Source of the DNA: Chloroflexota bacterium | GTDB lineage: Bacteria; Chloroflexota; Anaerolineae; JAAEKA01 | Assembly: GCA_029558955.1 (NCBI GenBank) | Contig: JAKQCW010000120.1 | Location: forward strand, 1 to 34,682 | Direction of reading: 5' to 3' | DNA length: 34,682 bases | Part shown: positions 25,916 through 34,587 of the stretch, piece by piece | How the letters are laid out: each line of letters begins with the position of its first letter | Numbering within the stretch: the first letter of the stretch is position 1 | Translations under genes and position numbers: made by a program | Notes under the pieces: generated by a model | The model's input: only the letters and a program-made list of their open reading frames with translations | Databases searched by the model: none | What the model was told of the DNA's origin: nothing

Positions 25916-26281
25916 CTAGAAGTCCAGTCCGCCTGCCCGCGAGGCCTCGGCCAGGGCACGCACGCGGCCATGATAGGGATAGCCGCCGCGGTCAAAGACC
26001 ACCTGCTTGATCCCGTGGGCCAAGGCGCGCTCGGCTACCAGGGCGCCGACCAACTTGGCCTGCTCTGTTTTATTGACGCTCTCTGCCGTGCCGCTGATCT
26101 CGCTGTCCAGCGTCGAGGCTGCCACCAGCGTCGTGCCTTTGTCGTCGTCGATCACCTGAGCGTAGATGTGGCTCAGGCTGCGAAAAACGTTCAATCGTGG
26201 CCGCTCGGCAGTGCCATGAACGCGGCGGCGCACACGCTCGTGTCGTCTCCTGCGCAAAGCACTTCGACTATCTTTCGCCAT
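25916..26281 (-). CDS. rplR: 50S ribosomal protein L18 (uL18)
   Basis: 121 aa. [21 protein letters not shown], then [20 protein letters not shown], and the C-terminal [20 protein letters not shown]. It binds 5S rRNA in the central protuberance. Start 26281 begins with MAKDSR; AGGAGACAAGG precedes it. It lies 69 bases before rpsE. Confidence 0.96.
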   Translation of the reverse strand: MAKDSRSALRRRRHERVRRRVHGTAERPRLNVFRSLSHIYAQVIDDDKGTTLVAASTLDSEISGTAESVNKTEQAKLVGALVAERALAHGIKQVVFDRGGYPYHGRVRALAEASRAGGLDF

Positions 26282-26376
26282 AACCTTGTCTCCTAAGTAT
26301 TGCCACCAGGCCAGATCCTGGCTGCCTGCGGCGCCGAAAAGCCGGCCCCGCGGCACAGGAACCACCGCCGACCCGC

Positions 26377-26919
26377 CTATTTGCCGGTCTTGCCCTGCTT
26401 GCGGCGCACAACCTCGCCCGCATAGCGAATTCCCTTGCCATGGTAAGGCTCTGGCGGCCGTACCCTGCGAATCCGGGCTGCGGTCAAGCCGACCAGCTCC
26501 TTATCGACGCCCTCGACGCTGATCTTGCCTGCCTTGGCATCGACCACATAGCTGATGCCCTGCGGGGCATCCATCTCGACCGGACGAGAGTAGCCCATGT
26601 GCAACACCAGCTTGGGGCCTTTCATCTCGGCGCGGTAGCCGACGCCCTGGATCTCAAGCTCTTTCTTGAAGCCGGTCGAGACGCCGGTCACCATATTGCT
26701 CAGCAGCGCCCGCGTCAGGCCGTGCTGCATCCGGTGGATGCGGCCATCACTGGGCCGTGCAACGGTGACAACGCCGTTCGAGATATCGATGGTCATGTCG
26801 GCGTTGAAGGTCTGCGCCAACTGGCCCTTGGGACCCTTCACGATCACCTCGTTGCCCGGCTTGACATCAACCGTCACGTTTTTGGGAAGAGAAATGGGCA
26901 ATCGTCCAATTCTTGACAC
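26377..26919 (-). CDS. rplF: 50S ribosomal protein L6 (uL6), GTG start
   Basis: 180 aa with two L6 domains; the C-terminal signature [22 protein letters not shown] is intact. It lies near the factor-binding site of the 50S. The start is GTG at 26919 with GGAGG 6 bases upstream, followed by SRIGRLPI as in the family. Confidence 0.97.
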   Translation of the reverse strand: MSRIGRLPISLPKNVTVDVKPGNEVIVKGPKGQLAQTFNADMTIDISNGVVTVARPSDGRIHRMQHGLTRALLSNMVTGVSTGFKKELEIQGVGYRAEMKGPKLVLHMGYSRPVEMDAPQGISYVVDAKAGKISVEGVDKELVGLTAARIRRVRPPEPYHGKGIRYAGEVVRRKQGKTGK

Positions 26920-26950
26920 ACTACACCTCCAAGGGAAGAGAGGGCCTCTG

Positions 26951-27346
26951 CTACCACACGTAGCAAAGCACCTCGCCTCCCACGTTCATGCGCCGAGCCT
27001 GCTGGCCGGTGATAATCCCGCGCGGCGTCGAGACGATGGCAATGCCCATCCCGTTCAAAACCCACGGAATCTCGTCACGACCCACGTAGACCCGCCGACC
27101 GGGCTTGCTGATGCGCCGCAGCTTGGAGATCACCGGCTGGCGATCGTCGTCGTATTTCAACATGACGCGCAGGTAAGGCTGCGGCTCATCCCGGGTAATC
27201 TGATAGTTCTTGATATACCCTTCTTCCTTGAGGATGCGCGCGATGGCAACCTTCACCTTCGAGCTGGGGATCATCACCTGCTTGTGACGAGCCATCAGCC
27301 CGTTGCTGATGCGATTCAGCATGTCCGCAATGGGATCTGTCATCAT
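26951..27346 (-). CDS. rpsH: 30S ribosomal protein S8 (uS8)
   Basis: 131 aa. DPIADMLNRISNGLMARHKQV, then the C-terminal RRVYVGRDEIPWVLNGMGIAIVS region with STPRGIITGQQARRMNVGGEVLC. S8 is a central-domain 16S binder and, in E. coli, the repressor of the spc operon. ATG ATG is present at the start; either could be used (GGAG about 11 bases before the first). Confidence 0.96.
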   Translation of the reverse strand: MMTDPIADMLNRISNGLMARHKQVMIPSSKVKVAIARILKEEGYIKNYQITRDEPQPYLRVMLKYDDDRQPVISKLRRISKPGRRVYVGRDEIPWVLNGMGIAIVSTPRGIITGQQARRMNVGGEVLCYVW

Positions 27347-27367
27347 AGCGATATGAACTCCGTCAGC

Positions 27368-27550
27368 TTACCAACTGGATTTGACCACGCCCGGCAGCCG
27401 GCCTTCCAACGCTTCCTTGCGGAAACAGATACGGCACAGCTTGAACCTGCGCATGTACCCGCGCGGCCGCCCGCAGATGCTGCAGCGATTGCGTACACGG
27501 GTTGGGTATTTGCGCCGCTGCTCACGGTTGATCATGGATTTCTTAGCCAA
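27368..27550 (-). CDS. rpsN: 30S ribosomal protein S14, zinc (type Z) form, TTG start
   Basis: 60 aa, the short S14 type. Zinc cysteines are C23, C26, C39 and C42 ([17 protein letters not shown]), and the C-terminus LPGVVKSSW is typical. The start is TTG at 27550 with GAGG 8 bases upstream, followed by AKKSMI. A 144-base spacer rich in repeats separates it from rplE. Confidence 0.97.
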   Translation of the reverse strand: MAKKSMINREQRRKYPTRVRNRCSICGRPRGYMRRFKLCRICFRKEALEGRLPGVVKSSW

Positions 27551-27580
27551 GGTACGTGCCTCTTAGTCAAGTGATCGTGC

Positions 27581-27609
27581 GAGACCCTTCGCCGAGCCTC
27601 AGGGTGACA
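27581..27609 (-). repeat. Dispersed repeat TGTCACCCTGAGG... (minus orientation)
   Basis: On the minus strand it begins TGTCACCCTGAGGCTCGG and ends CGAAGGGTCTC. This is a small repeat of a type I recall from many bacterial genomes (general form TGTCATYCTGAG...GAAG...ATC). It faces the two direct copies that follow. Confidence 0.7.
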
Positions 27610-27619
27610 CCGCTGCGAT

Positions 27620-27692
27620 CTGTCATGCTGAGGTCTGCCGAAGCATCCCTCTGTCGCGCCCTGTCATGCTGAGGTCTGCCGAAGCATCCCTC
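27620..27692 (+). repeat. Two identical 32-base copies of the TGTCATGCTGAGG repeat
   Basis: CTGTCATGCTGAGGTCTGCC continuing to CATCCCTC occurs at 27620-27651 and 27661-27692, identical, with a period of 41. They lie between rplE and rpsN inside the ribosomal operon. Further copies are at 32470-32501 (about 3 mismatches) and, degenerate, at 29031-29060. Confidence 0.9.
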
Positions 27693-27694
27693 GG

Positions 27695-28249
27695 TTAGCG
27701 GGCCTGCCCGGCCTGCTGGAAGGGCATGCCCAGATGCGCCAGCAGCCGACGGCCTTCCTCATCGGTCTTGGCCGAGGTCACAATCGTGACCGACATGCCG
27801 CGCACCTTGTCGATCTTGTCGTAGTCGATCTCCGGGAAGATCAGTTGCTCGCGCAGGCCCAGGCTGTAGTTGCCCCGGCCATCGAAGCCATCGGCCGAGA
27901 CGCCGCGAAAGTCACGCTGGCGGGGCAGGGCGATGTTGCACAGGCGATCCAGGAAATTCCACATCCGGTCGCCGCGCAGCGTCACCATGACGCCGATGGT
28001 GTTGCCCTCGCGCAGCTTGAAGCCGGCGATCGAGCGGCGCGCCTTGGTCGTCATCGGCTTCTGGCCGACGATGGCCGTCAGGTCGCCGATGGCCGCGTCC
28101 AGCGCCTTGGCGTTCTGCAAGGCCTCGCCCATGCCGATGTTGACCACGACCTTCTGGATGCGCGGCACCTGCATCGGGTTAACGTATTGAAACTCGTCCT
28201 GCAAGGCAGGGACAACTTCGTTGCTGTATCGATCCTTTAGTTTCGGCAT
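27695..28249 (-). CDS. rplE: 50S ribosomal protein L5 (uL5)
   Basis: 184 aa. [22 protein letters not shown] and [21 protein letters not shown] are family blocks, with [20 protein letters not shown] for 5S rRNA and central-protuberance contacts. ATG 28249 is chosen (MPKLKDRY); a GTG at 28264 overlapping the rplX stop is an alternative. Confidence 0.96.
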   Translation of the reverse strand: MPKLKDRYSNEVVPALQDEFQYVNPMQVPRIQKVVVNIGMGEALQNAKALDAAIGDLTAIVGQKPMTTKARRSIAGFKLREGNTIGVMVTLRGDRMWNFLDRLCNIALPRQRDFRGVSADGFDGRGNYSLGLREQLIFPEIDYDKIDKVRGMSVTIVTSAKTDEEGRRLLAHLGMPFQQAGQAR

Positions 28250-28260
28250 ACCTATCGGCC

Positions 28261-28614
28261 TCACTCAATCGTCGCGCCGCATTTCTTGCAGCGCCGCAGC
28301 TTCTTGCCGTCCTGAGCAAACTCGTGGCCCACCCGGGTGGACTTGCCACAGCCTGGGCAGACCAGCATCACATTGCTGACGTGGATCGGCGCCTCGCGCT
28401 CGATCCGGCCCGTCTGCGTGCGGACGTTGCCGGTGCGTCGCTGATGCTTGATGATCAAGTTGACGCCAGCCACGATCACGCGCACGTCCTCAGGATTCGG
28501 CTGGCCCTGCTGCCGGCCGGCCAAGCGGCCGCTCAGCACGCGCTTCACCTCGCCGCGCTCGCCTTTGTGCTCACCGCTGACGACCTCAACGGTATCACCT
28601 GTTTTGATATGCAT
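28261..28614 (-). CDS. rplX: 50S ribosomal protein L24 (uL24), four-cysteine form
   Basis: 117 aa. A KOW motif is near the start ([20 protein letters not shown]) and NLIIKHQRR follows. The C-terminal part has C86/C89 and C109/C112, a likely zinc ribbon present in some bacterial L24 proteins. L24 starts 50S assembly. The ATG overlaps the rplN stop by one base (TGATG). Confidence 0.96.
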   Translation of the reverse strand: MHIKTGDTVEVVSGEHKGERGEVKRVLSGRLAGRQQGQPNPEDVRVIVAGVNLIIKHQRRTGNVRTQTGRIEREAPIHVSNVMLVCPGCGKSTRVGHEFAQDGKKLRRCKKCGATIE

Positions 28615-28982
28615 CACAACACCTCTGGGGCCAAAGAAACGATCTTCATGTAGCCGCGCTCGCGCAGTTCACGCGCCACCGGGCCAAAGATGCGTGTGCC
28701 CTTGGGATTCTTGTTGTCATCGATAATCACTGCCGCGTTATCGTCGAAGCGAATGCTGCTGCCATCCCGCCGGGAATACTCCTTGACGGTGCGCACGATG
28801 ACGGCCTTGACGATATCGCCCTTCTTGACCGAGCTGTGCGGCGCAGCTTGCTTGACCGTGGCGATGATGATATCGCCGACGTGTCCGTAGCGTCGTCGGG
28901 TGCTGCCGCGCACCTGAATGCACAGCAGTTCCTTGGCGCCGGTGTTATCGGCGACCTTGAGCCGGGTCTCTTGTTGGATCAT
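28614..28982 (-). CDS. rplN: 50S ribosomal protein L14 (uL14)
   Basis: 122 aa. [35 protein letters not shown] and the C-terminal [26 protein letters not shown] are all standard. It lies at the subunit interface. ATG at 28982. The 76-base spacer to rpsQ carries a degenerate dispersed repeat. Confidence 0.97.
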   Translation of the reverse strand: MIQQETRLKVADNTGAKELLCIQVRGSTRRRYGHVGDIIIATVKQAAPHSSVKKGDIVKAVIVRTVKEYSRRDGSSIRFDDNAAVIIDDNKNPKGTRIFGPVARELRERGYMKIVSLAPEVL

Positions 28983-29030
28983 TGCTTAAACTCCTGGTCC
29001 TGGGAACCAAATCTGGCTGCCTGCACGTGG

Positions 29031-29060
29031 CATGTCGGGGTGTGCCGAAGCAACCCTGCT
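29031..29060 (+). repeat. Degenerate copy of the TGTCATGCTGAGG repeat
   Basis: ATGTCGGGGTGTGCCGAAGC followed by AACCCTGCT aligns with the 27620 copies but with several differences. It sits between rplN and rpsQ, ending at the rpsQ stop. Confidence 0.55.
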
Positions 29061-29313
29061 AGGCCGCGGCATGCTCCAGGATAGCGTCCACAACCCAGCG
29101 CTTGCGGCGGCTCATGGGCCGCGCCTCGGCGATGCGCACCACGTCGCCCACCGTGCATTGGTTGCTCTCGTCGTGAGCCATGAACTTGCGATGGCTGCGA
29201 ATCACCTTGCCATAGATCGGATGGCGGGTTACCTGCTGGATCTCCACCACGATCGATTTGTCCATCTTGTCACTGGTGACGCGGCCGACCAGAACTTTTC
29301 GTTGTTCGCGCAT
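29059..29313 (-). CDS. rpsQ: 30S ribosomal protein S17 (uS17)
   Basis: 84 aa. LVGRVTSDKMDKSIVVEIQ and GDVVRIAEARPMSRRKRW are the OB-fold blocks of S17, which binds helix 11 of 16S rRNA. ATG at 29313, 2 bases after the rpmC stop. Confidence 0.96.
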   Translation of the reverse strand: MREQRKVLVGRVTSDKMDKSIVVEIQQVTRHPIYGKVIRSHRKFMAHDESNQCTVGDVVRIAEARPMSRRKRWVVDAILEHAAA

Positions 29314-29315
29314 GG

Positions 29316-29531
29316 TTACTTCTTCTCCTGAGCCATCCAGGCGGTGAGCTCGCGCTCGCGCAGGACGGTCTTCAACCGGGCGATCTCACGGCGCAGCTCG
29401 CCCTTGCGCGCTGTGTTCTTCAACTGGCCGGTAGCGCGCTGGAAGCGCAAGTTGAACAGCTCTTCGTAGGCGTCATCCAGATGCTGGCCGATCTCGGCCG
29501 TCGTTAAGCTTCGAATCGCATGAGCTTGCAT
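29316..29531 (-). CDS. rpmC: 50S ribosomal protein L29 (uL29)
   Basis: 71 aa, all helical, with [20 protein letters not shown] and [13 protein letters not shown] as the signature. It lies by the polypeptide exit. ATG 29531 is chosen because GGAGAAGG sits 6 bases upstream; the TTG two codons earlier is not needed. It starts 2 bases after rplP. Confidence 0.95.
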   Translation of the reverse strand: MQAHAIRSLTTAEIGQHLDDAYEELFNLRFQRATGQLKNTARKGELRREIARLKTVLRERELTAWMAQEKK

Positions 29532-29533
29532 GA

Positions 29534-29956
29534 TCAACCTTCTCCCAGAGTCTCGCGCTTGACGAATTGGGTGCGAATCGGCAGCTTGAAGGCGGCCCGT
29601 TCCATCGCCTCCTTCGCCACATCCTCACTCACGCCGGCGATCTCGAACAGCACCCGGCCTGGCCGCACAACGGCCACCCAGTGATCCACCGCACCTTTGC
29701 CGCTACCCATGCGGGTCTCAGCAGCTTTGGCGGTCACCGGCTTGTCCGGAAAGACCTTGATCCACACTTTACCGCCGCGGCGCACATAGCGCACGATGGC
29801 GCGACGGGCGGCCTCGATCTGGCGAGAGGTCATCCAGCAAGGCTCCAAAGCCTGCAGGCCATACTCGCCCTGGTTGACCGTGTTGCCGCGCTGGCTATAG
29901 CCGCGCATCCGGCCGCGGAATTGTTTGCGATATTTCGCGCGTTTTGGCATCAACAT
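29534..29956 (-). CDS. rplP: 50S ribosomal protein L16 (uL16)
   Basis: 140 aa. [37 protein letters not shown] and [16 protein letters not shown] are family blocks. L16 contacts A-site tRNA and finishes 50S maturation. ATGs at 29956 and 29950 are both possible; GAGGAG lies 11-17 bases upstream. Confidence 0.95.
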   Translation of the reverse strand: MLMPKRAKYRKQFRGRMRGYSQRGNTVNQGEYGLQALEPCWMTSRQIEAARRAIVRYVRRGGKVWIKVFPDKPVTAKAAETRMGSGKGAVDHWVAVVRPGRVLFEIAGVSEDVAKEAMERAAFKLPIRTQFVKRETLGEG

Positions 29957-29981
29957 GGCACTACTTCTCCTCTGCTTGGCT

Positions 29982-30033
29982 GGCGCTGGCACTGCCCGGC
30001 CTTGCCAGGACCGGCGTTTGCCGGACCAGCGCC
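29982..30033. repeat. Nested hairpin between rpsC and rplP
   Basis: Outer 8-base arms GGCGCTGG (29982-29989) and CCAGCGCC (30026-30033), with an inner CCGGC-GTTT-GCCGG hairpin (30011-30024). Confidence 0.7.
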
Positions 30034-30067
30034 CGGCTTTAGCTGCCTTGGGCCGGCCTTAGCTGCC
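30033..30067. repeat. Duplication of the rpsC stop-codon segment
   Basis: CCGGCTTTAGCTGCC (30033-30047) and CCGGCCTTAGCTGCC (30053-30067) match at 14 of 15 bases, with a period of 20. The second includes the rpsC stop codon (30059-30061). Confidence 0.7.
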
Positions 30068-30730
30068 AACCTGCACGGGTTGGGGCGTCTGGACGGTCTT
30101 GCCGGGCAAAACCTGGCCTTTGTAGATCCACACCTTGATGCCGATACGGCCAAAGGTGGTCAACGCCTCAGCGTGAGCATAGTCGATGTCGGCGCGCAAC
30201 GTGTGGCGCGGCACCTGGCCCTCGCGCTGGGTCTCCATGCGGGCCATTTCCGAGCCCGACAGGCGACCAGCCACGGTGATCATGATGCCCTCGGCGCCCT
30301 GGCGCATGGCGCGGGTGACCGCTTGCTTCATGGCGCGCTTGTGCGAGATGCGCTTCTCGATCTGCTCGGCGATGCTCTCGGCCACCAGGTAGGCGTCGAT
30401 CTCCGGCCGGGTGATCTCGGTCACGTCGACCTTGACCCGTTTGTTGGTGACTTCCTGCAAACGGGTGCGCAACTGGTTGACGTTGGCGCCCTTGCGACCG
30501 ATGATGATGCCCGGCTTGGCCGTGTGGATCCACACGTGAACGTAATTGCGTTGGCGCTCGATCTCGACATTGGCAATCGACGCTTTGGGCATCTCTTTGT
30601 GGATCATCTCGCGGATCATGCGATCTTCATCCAACAGATCGGTGTAGCGCTTCTTATCAGAATACCAGCGCGCACGCCAGTCTTTAATTACGCCTAAGCG
30701 AAAACCATAAGGATGTACTTTTCGACCCAA
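30059..30730 (-). CDS. rpsC: 30S ribosomal protein S3 (uS3), TTG start
   Basis: 223 aa. The N-terminal GRKVHPYGFRLGVIKDWRARW, a KH domain with GxxG at GRKG (78-81) and the C-terminal domain GIMITVAGRLSGSEMAR are all present. S3 forms part of the mRNA entry helicase. The start is TTG at 30730 with GGAGGA close upstream. It lies about 96 bases after rplV. Confidence 0.97.
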   Translation of the reverse strand: MGRKVHPYGFRLGVIKDWRARWYSDKKRYTDLLDEDRMIREMIHKEMPKASIANVEIERQRNYVHVWIHTAKPGIIIGRKGANVNQLRTRLQEVTNKRVKVDVTEITRPEIDAYLVAESIAEQIEKRISHKRAMKQAVTRAMRQGAEGIMITVAGRLSGSEMARMETQREGQVPRHTLRADIDYAHAEALTTFGRIGIKVWIYKGQVLPGKTVQTPQPVQVGS

Positions 30731-30826
30731 GGTGTCCTCCTAGTCAGGAAAAGACTTCTCGTCACATCAGGCGTGGCGCCGGCCGGGCAATTGCCCTGCC
30801 ATCACAGCGCTCCACGCCAGTTTCAC

Positions 30827-31180
30827 CTACAAGCGCTCCTCGAGCACCACCGTAATGTGGGACGAACGCTTGAGGATCGGCTTGAAGCGGCCGCGGGCGC
30901 CGAAACGACGCCATTTGCGCAGCGGGCCCTCATCGGCGTAGATCTCGCTGATCCACATGTCCTCGCGCTCCAGACCCTCGTTCTGCTCCGCGTTGGCCAG
31001 GGCCGAGGCGACGACCTTGAAAACCTCGCGCGCGGCCGACTGCGGCATGAAGCTCAGATTGGTCAGAGCATCTTCGGCCCGCATGCCGCGCACCTGGTTC
31101 ACCACCAGACGCACCTTCTGCGCCGAAATGCCGACATGCTTGCGCTGCGCTTGCACCTGTGTCAGATTCTCTGTAGTCAT
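30827..31180 (-). CDS. rplV: 50S ribosomal protein L22 (uL22)
   Basis: 117 aa. HVGISAQKVRLVVNQVRGM and the loop region RWRRFGARGRFKPILKRSSHI are typical; the hairpin loop lines the exit tunnel and is a macrolide-contact site. ATG at 31180; the ribosome-binding site is weak (AGAGAA). Confidence 0.96.
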   Translation of the reverse strand: MTTENLTQVQAQRKHVGISAQKVRLVVNQVRGMRAEDALTNLSFMPQSAAREVFKVVASALANAEQNEGLEREDMWISEIYADEGPLRKWRRFGARGRFKPILKRSSHITVVLEERL

Positions 31181-31200
31181 AGTCTGTTCTCTGGTCTGCC

Positions 31201-31233
31201 AGGCTGTCAGTCCTGCTGGGGACTGCCAGTCCT
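31201..31233. repeat. AGGACTGRCAG-family hairpin between rpsS and rplV
   Basis: AGGCTGTCAGTCC (31201-31213) pairs with GGACTGCCAGTCCT (31220-31233) with one bulge and one G-T pair. The arms resemble those at 6592 and 11134. Confidence 0.7.
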
Positions 31234-31237
31234 ATGG

Positions 31238-31519
31238 TTAACGCCGCTTGGCCCGCTTCTCCTTGGAGATATGGCCCCGGAAGAAGCGTGTGGGAGCGAA
31301 CTCGCCCAGCTTGTGTCCAACCATGTTCTCAGAGACATAGACAGGCACATGCCGGCGGCCGTCATGCACCGCAATGGTGTGGCCCACCATCTGGGGGAAG
31401 ACCGTCGAAGCGCGCGACCAGGTCTTGAGGATGCGCTTCTCGCCGGTGCGGTTCATGTTTTCGATTTTCTTCAGCAGCTTCGGGTCAATGAATGGCCCTT
31501 TTTTGACCGATCTCGACAT
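31238..31519 (-). CDS. rpsS: 30S ribosomal protein S19 (uS19)
   Basis: 93 aa. [38 protein letters not shown] and [15 protein letters not shown] are intact. It lies in the 30S head with S13. ATG at 31519 has GAGG 7 bases upstream; the frame open to 31804 overlaps rplB and is not coding there. Confidence 0.97.
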   Translation of the reverse strand: MSRSVKKGPFIDPKLLKKIENMNRTGEKRILKTWSRASTVFPQMVGHTIAVHDGRRHVPVYVSENMVGHKLGEFAPTRFFRGHISKEKRAKRR

Positions 31520-31544
31520 CTGTAAACCTCGTAGGTTGAGTGGG

Positions 31545-31594
31545 CGGCGCTCCAGGGCTGCCAATCCTGCGCAGGACTGGCGCTCCTGGCGTCC
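31545..31594. repeat. Hairpin of the AGGACTG family between rplB and rpsS
   Basis: CCAGG (31552-31556) with CCTGG (31585-31589), an inner GCCA/TGGC pair and a central CCTGCGCAGG palindrome. AGGACTGG at its centre recalls the dispersed family. Confidence 0.55.
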
Positions 31595-31596
31595 TC

Positions 31597-32439
31597 TTAC
31601 CGGCGGCGGCGGCGCGGGCTGCGACGGCGCACGATGTACTTGTCCGTCGCCTTGTTGCGGCGGGTCTTGTGGCCCAGGGTTGGCTTGCCCCAAGGGGTCT
31701 TGGGACCAGGCATACCGATGGGGGACCGACCTTCGCCGCCGCCGTGGGGATGGGCCGAGGGGTCCATGGCCACACCGCGCACCTCGGGCCGCCGACCCAT
31801 CCAACGTTTGCGCCCAGCCTTGCCAAGCGTGATGTTGCTGTGGTCGGTGTTGCCCACCTGGCCGATGGTGGCGAGGCAGTTGACGTTCACCTTGCGCATC
31901 TCGCCGCTGGGCAGGCGCAGGGTGGCAAAGTCGCCTTCACGGGCCATCAACTGGGCCGAAGTGCCAGCCGCGCGGGCCATCTGGCCGCCGCGGCCCGGCT
32001 GCAGCTCGATGTTGTGCACCACGGTGCCCAGGGGGATGCGGTGCAGCGGCAGCGCGCTGCCCACACGAATGTCGGCGTTGACGCCCGACTGCACCGAGTC
32101 GCCCACGCTCAGGCCCAGCGGGGCCAGGATATAGCGCTTGGCGCCGTCGGCATAGACCAGCAAGGCGATGCGGGCCGAGCGGTTCGGATCGTATTCGATC
32201 GAAACCACGCGCGCCGGCACGTCGTGCTTGTCGCGTTTGAAGTCGATGATGCGGTAAAGCCGCTTGTGGCCGCCGCCGCGATGGCGGACGGTGATCTTGC
32301 CGCGGTTGTTGCGGCCCGACTGGCGCGCCAGCGGCTCCACCAGGGAACGCTCTGGCCGGTTCTTGGTGAGGTCGTCGAAAGTCAGCACACTCATACCGCG
32401 GCGGCCAGGCGACGTAGGCTTGAAAACCCGAATACCCAT
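31597..32439 (-). CDS. rplB: 50S ribosomal protein L2 (uL2)
   Basis: 280 aa. [20 protein letters not shown], then [19 protein letters not shown], and the peptidyl-transferase-associated loop [19 protein letters not shown] (with its conserved histidines), ending in an arginine-rich tail. ATG at 32439. L2 is required for subunit joining and peptide-bond formation. Confidence 0.97.
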   Translation of the reverse strand: MGIRVFKPTSPGRRGMSVLTFDDLTKNRPERSLVEPLARQSGRNNRGKITVRHRGGGHKRLYRIIDFKRDKHDVPARVVSIEYDPNRSARIALLVYADGAKRYILAPLGLSVGDSVQSGVNADIRVGSALPLHRIPLGTVVHNIELQPGRGGQMARAAGTSAQLMAREGDFATLRLPSGEMRKVNVNCLATIGQVGNTDHSNITLGKAGRKRWMGRRPEVRGVAMDPSAHPHGGGEGRSPIGMPGPKTPWGKPTLGHKTRRNKATDKYIVRRRSPRRRRR

Positions 32440-32469
32440 GTGTATCTCCTCGTAGCAACCCGTGGCGCT

Positions 32470-32501
32470 CTGTCATGGTGAGGTCTGCCGAAGCACTCCT
32501 C
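32470..32501 (+). repeat. TGTCATGCTGAGG-family repeat between rplW and rplB
   Basis: CTGTCATGGTGAGGTCTGCC followed by GAAGCACTCCTC, about three differences from the copies at 27620 and 27661. Confidence 0.8.
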
Positions 32502-32522
32502 TGACCGCGCCACGCCTCGCGC

Positions 32523-32813
32523 CTAGACGCCTTCGACCCAGCTGATGCTATCGCCCTTGGCCAGCGTCACGATGGCCTTCTTCCAGGCCGACTTTTTGAT
32601 GACAACGCGGCGGCCGCGACGACCGATGCGCGCCGGCATGTTGATGATGCGAACCTTCTCCACGGAGACGTCGAAGCTGGCCTCGACGGCATCCTTGACC
32701 TGGAGCTTGTTGGCCCGACGATCAACCTCGAACGCGAATTGGTTGTTTTCGTCCGCCTGAATGTTGGTCTTTTCCGTCATCAAGGGACGGCGTAGAACTT
32801 CTCGTACGTGCAT
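32523..32813 (-). CDS. rplW: 50S ribosomal protein L23 (uL23)
   Basis: 96 aa. VLRRPLMTEKTNIQADENNQ, FEVDRRANKLQVKDAVE and the KVRIINMPARIGRRGRR loop identify L23, the docking site for trigger factor and SRP at the tunnel exit. ATG at 32813; rplD ends 18 bases upstream. Confidence 0.96.
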   Translation of the reverse strand: MHVREVLRRPLMTEKTNIQADENNQFAFEVDRRANKLQVKDAVEASFDVSVEKVRIINMPARIGRRGRRVVIKKSAWKKAIVTLAKGDSISWVEGV

Positions 32814-32831
32814 GATCCAAATCTCCTACGC

Positions 32832-33452
32832 TTATCCCAGGATCCGCTCGATCTCGCTGATGGCATCGGTAGTCACCACCAGCGTCCGATAGCCCAGCAG
32901 ATCGCGCATGTTCAGGTAGCCAGCCTGCAAGGCCTTGACATCGGGCAGATTGCGCGCCGACAGCTCAACGTTGGCGTTGCGCTGCGGCAGCAGGATCAAA
33001 GCGCTCTGCTCCGCCTTCAGGTTGCGCAGCACCGTCACCATTTCCTTGGTCTTGGGCTGCGCCAACGTCAGATCCTGAACTACGATCAACTGCGCGTTGC
33101 CAGCCTTGGCCGAGAGGGCCGAGCGCATGGCGACGCGACGCATCTTGCGCGGCATCTTCTGCTCGTAGGAGCGCGGCGTGGGGCCAAAGACAATGCCGCC
33201 GCCGCGCCAATGGGGCGCGCGCGTGCTGCCCTGGCGGGCGCGGCCGGTGCCCTTCTGGCGCCACGGCTTGCGGCCGCCGCCGGCCACCTCACCGCGCGTC
33301 TTGACCTTGTGGGTGCCGCGGCGGGCGTTGGCCAGCTGTCGCACCAAGGCCTGGTGCATGACAGTTTTGTTGACGGGGGCTGCGAAGATATCGTCGCGCA
33401 GCTCGATCTCGCCGACTTTATCTCCGGCCATGTTATGAACTGGTACTAGCAT
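32832..33452 (-). CDS. rplD: 50S ribosomal protein L4 (uL4)
   Basis: 206 aa. The extended loop KPWRQKGTGRARQGSTRAPH, which reaches the exit tunnel, and GGGIVFGPTPRSYEQKMPRK are present. In E. coli L4 represses its own S10 operon; whether it does here cannot be read from the sequence. ATG 33452 is chosen; GTG two codons upstream abuts the rplC stop. The gap to rplC is 6 bases. Confidence 0.96.
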   Translation of the reverse strand: MLVPVHNMAGDKVGEIELRDDIFAAPVNKTVMHQALVRQLANARRGTHKVKTRGEVAGGGRKPWRQKGTGRARQGSTRAPHWRGGGIVFGPTPRSYEQKMPRKMRRVAMRSALSAKAGNAQLIVVQDLTLAQPKTKEMVTVLRNLKAEQSALILLPQRNANVELSARNLPDVKALQAGYLNMRDLLGYRTLVVTTDAISEIERILG

Positions 33453-33458
33453 CTTCAC

Positions 33459-34094
33459 TTACCCCTGTTTTCTCGCCTCGCGCACGATGACCAACCCGCC
33501 TTTGGGGCCAGGGATGGCGCCACGCACCACGAGCATGTTGCGCTCAGCATCGACCCGCACCACGGTCAAACCCTGCACCGTGACGCGTTTGTTGCCCATC
33601 TGGCCCGGCCCCCGGCGGCCCTTGTAGGTGTGGCCAGGGGTAGTGCCGGCGCCGCCGGCGCCCGGGGCGCGCTCGCGGTCGGATGCGCCGTGGGTCTTCG
33701 ATTGACGATTGAAATGATGACGCCGCACGCCACCCTGAAAGCCGCGGCCCTTGGAGGTGCCAGTCACATCGACCAGCTCGCCCGAGGCAAAAACATCGGC
33801 GTTCAGCTTTTGACCGACCTCGAAGCTCCCCAGTTCTTCTTCTTTGACCGGGATTTCCCGCAAGTAGCGCAGCGCTGGAATGTTGTTGCGCTTGAGGTGC
33901 TGCAACTCGCCCTTGGCCAGCCGCTTGGGCTTGGTCTCACCGAAGCCCACCTGGATGGCGCTATAGCCGTCCACGCTTTCGGTCTTTTTCTGGGTGACGT
34001 AGCACGGCCCAACCTCGATCACGGTGGCTGGCACGACCACGCCTTCGTTGAAGACCTGGGTCATGCCAATTTTTCGGCCCAGTAAACCTCTCAT
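33459..34094 (-). CDS. rplC: 50S ribosomal protein L3 (uL3)
   Basis: 211 aa. MRGLLGRKIGMTQVFNEG at the start, DVTGTSKGRGFQGGVRRHHF near the peptidyl-transferase centre, and GRRGPGQMGNKRVTVQGL near the end. It is an early 50S assembly protein. Start 34094 matches the family N-terminus; the frame open to 34178 is leader. Confidence 0.97.
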   Translation of the reverse strand: MRGLLGRKIGMTQVFNEGVVVPATVIEVGPCYVTQKKTESVDGYSAIQVGFGETKPKRLAKGELQHLKRNNIPALRYLREIPVKEEELGSFEVGQKLNADVFASGELVDVTGTSKGRGFQGGVRRHHFNRQSKTHGASDRERAPGAGGAGTTPGHTYKGRRGPGQMGNKRVTVQGLTVVRVDAERNMLVVRGAIPGPKGGLVIVREARKQG

Positions 34095-34206
34095 GGTCCT
34101 TTTCCTCACTAGGGACTGCAGACTCTGGGCGAGTCTCATCATCCCAACCGGCTCAGAGACAGGGGCGCAGGCAACCAAAGGGCCGCGAGCAACCTGCCGC
34201 TGGCCG

Positions 34207-34515
<309 letters not shown>

Positions 34516-34541
34516 GATTTTTCCTGCAATCATCCTGAAGC

Positions 34542-34574
34542 AGGTTGCCATCCTTTCCGCAAGGATGGCAACCT
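34542..34574. repeat. Perfect hairpin between tuf and rpsJ
   Basis: 14-base perfect stem (34542-34555 acting with 34561-34574) and loop TCCGC; the arms begin AGGTTGCCATCC. No T-run follows on the minus strand. It shares the AGGTTGCCA arm with 21016-21046. Confidence 0.8.
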
Positions 34575-34587
34575 TGCACTCTTGGTC

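Noticed and set aside
27581..32501. Insertion sequence in the ribosomal operon
   Set aside because: The repeats are only about 30 bases, with no transposase or target-site duplication visible.
34542..34574. Rho-independent terminator between tuf and rpsJ
   Set aside because: The stem is strong, but no T-run follows on the minus strand, and termination here would cut off the ribosomal operon.
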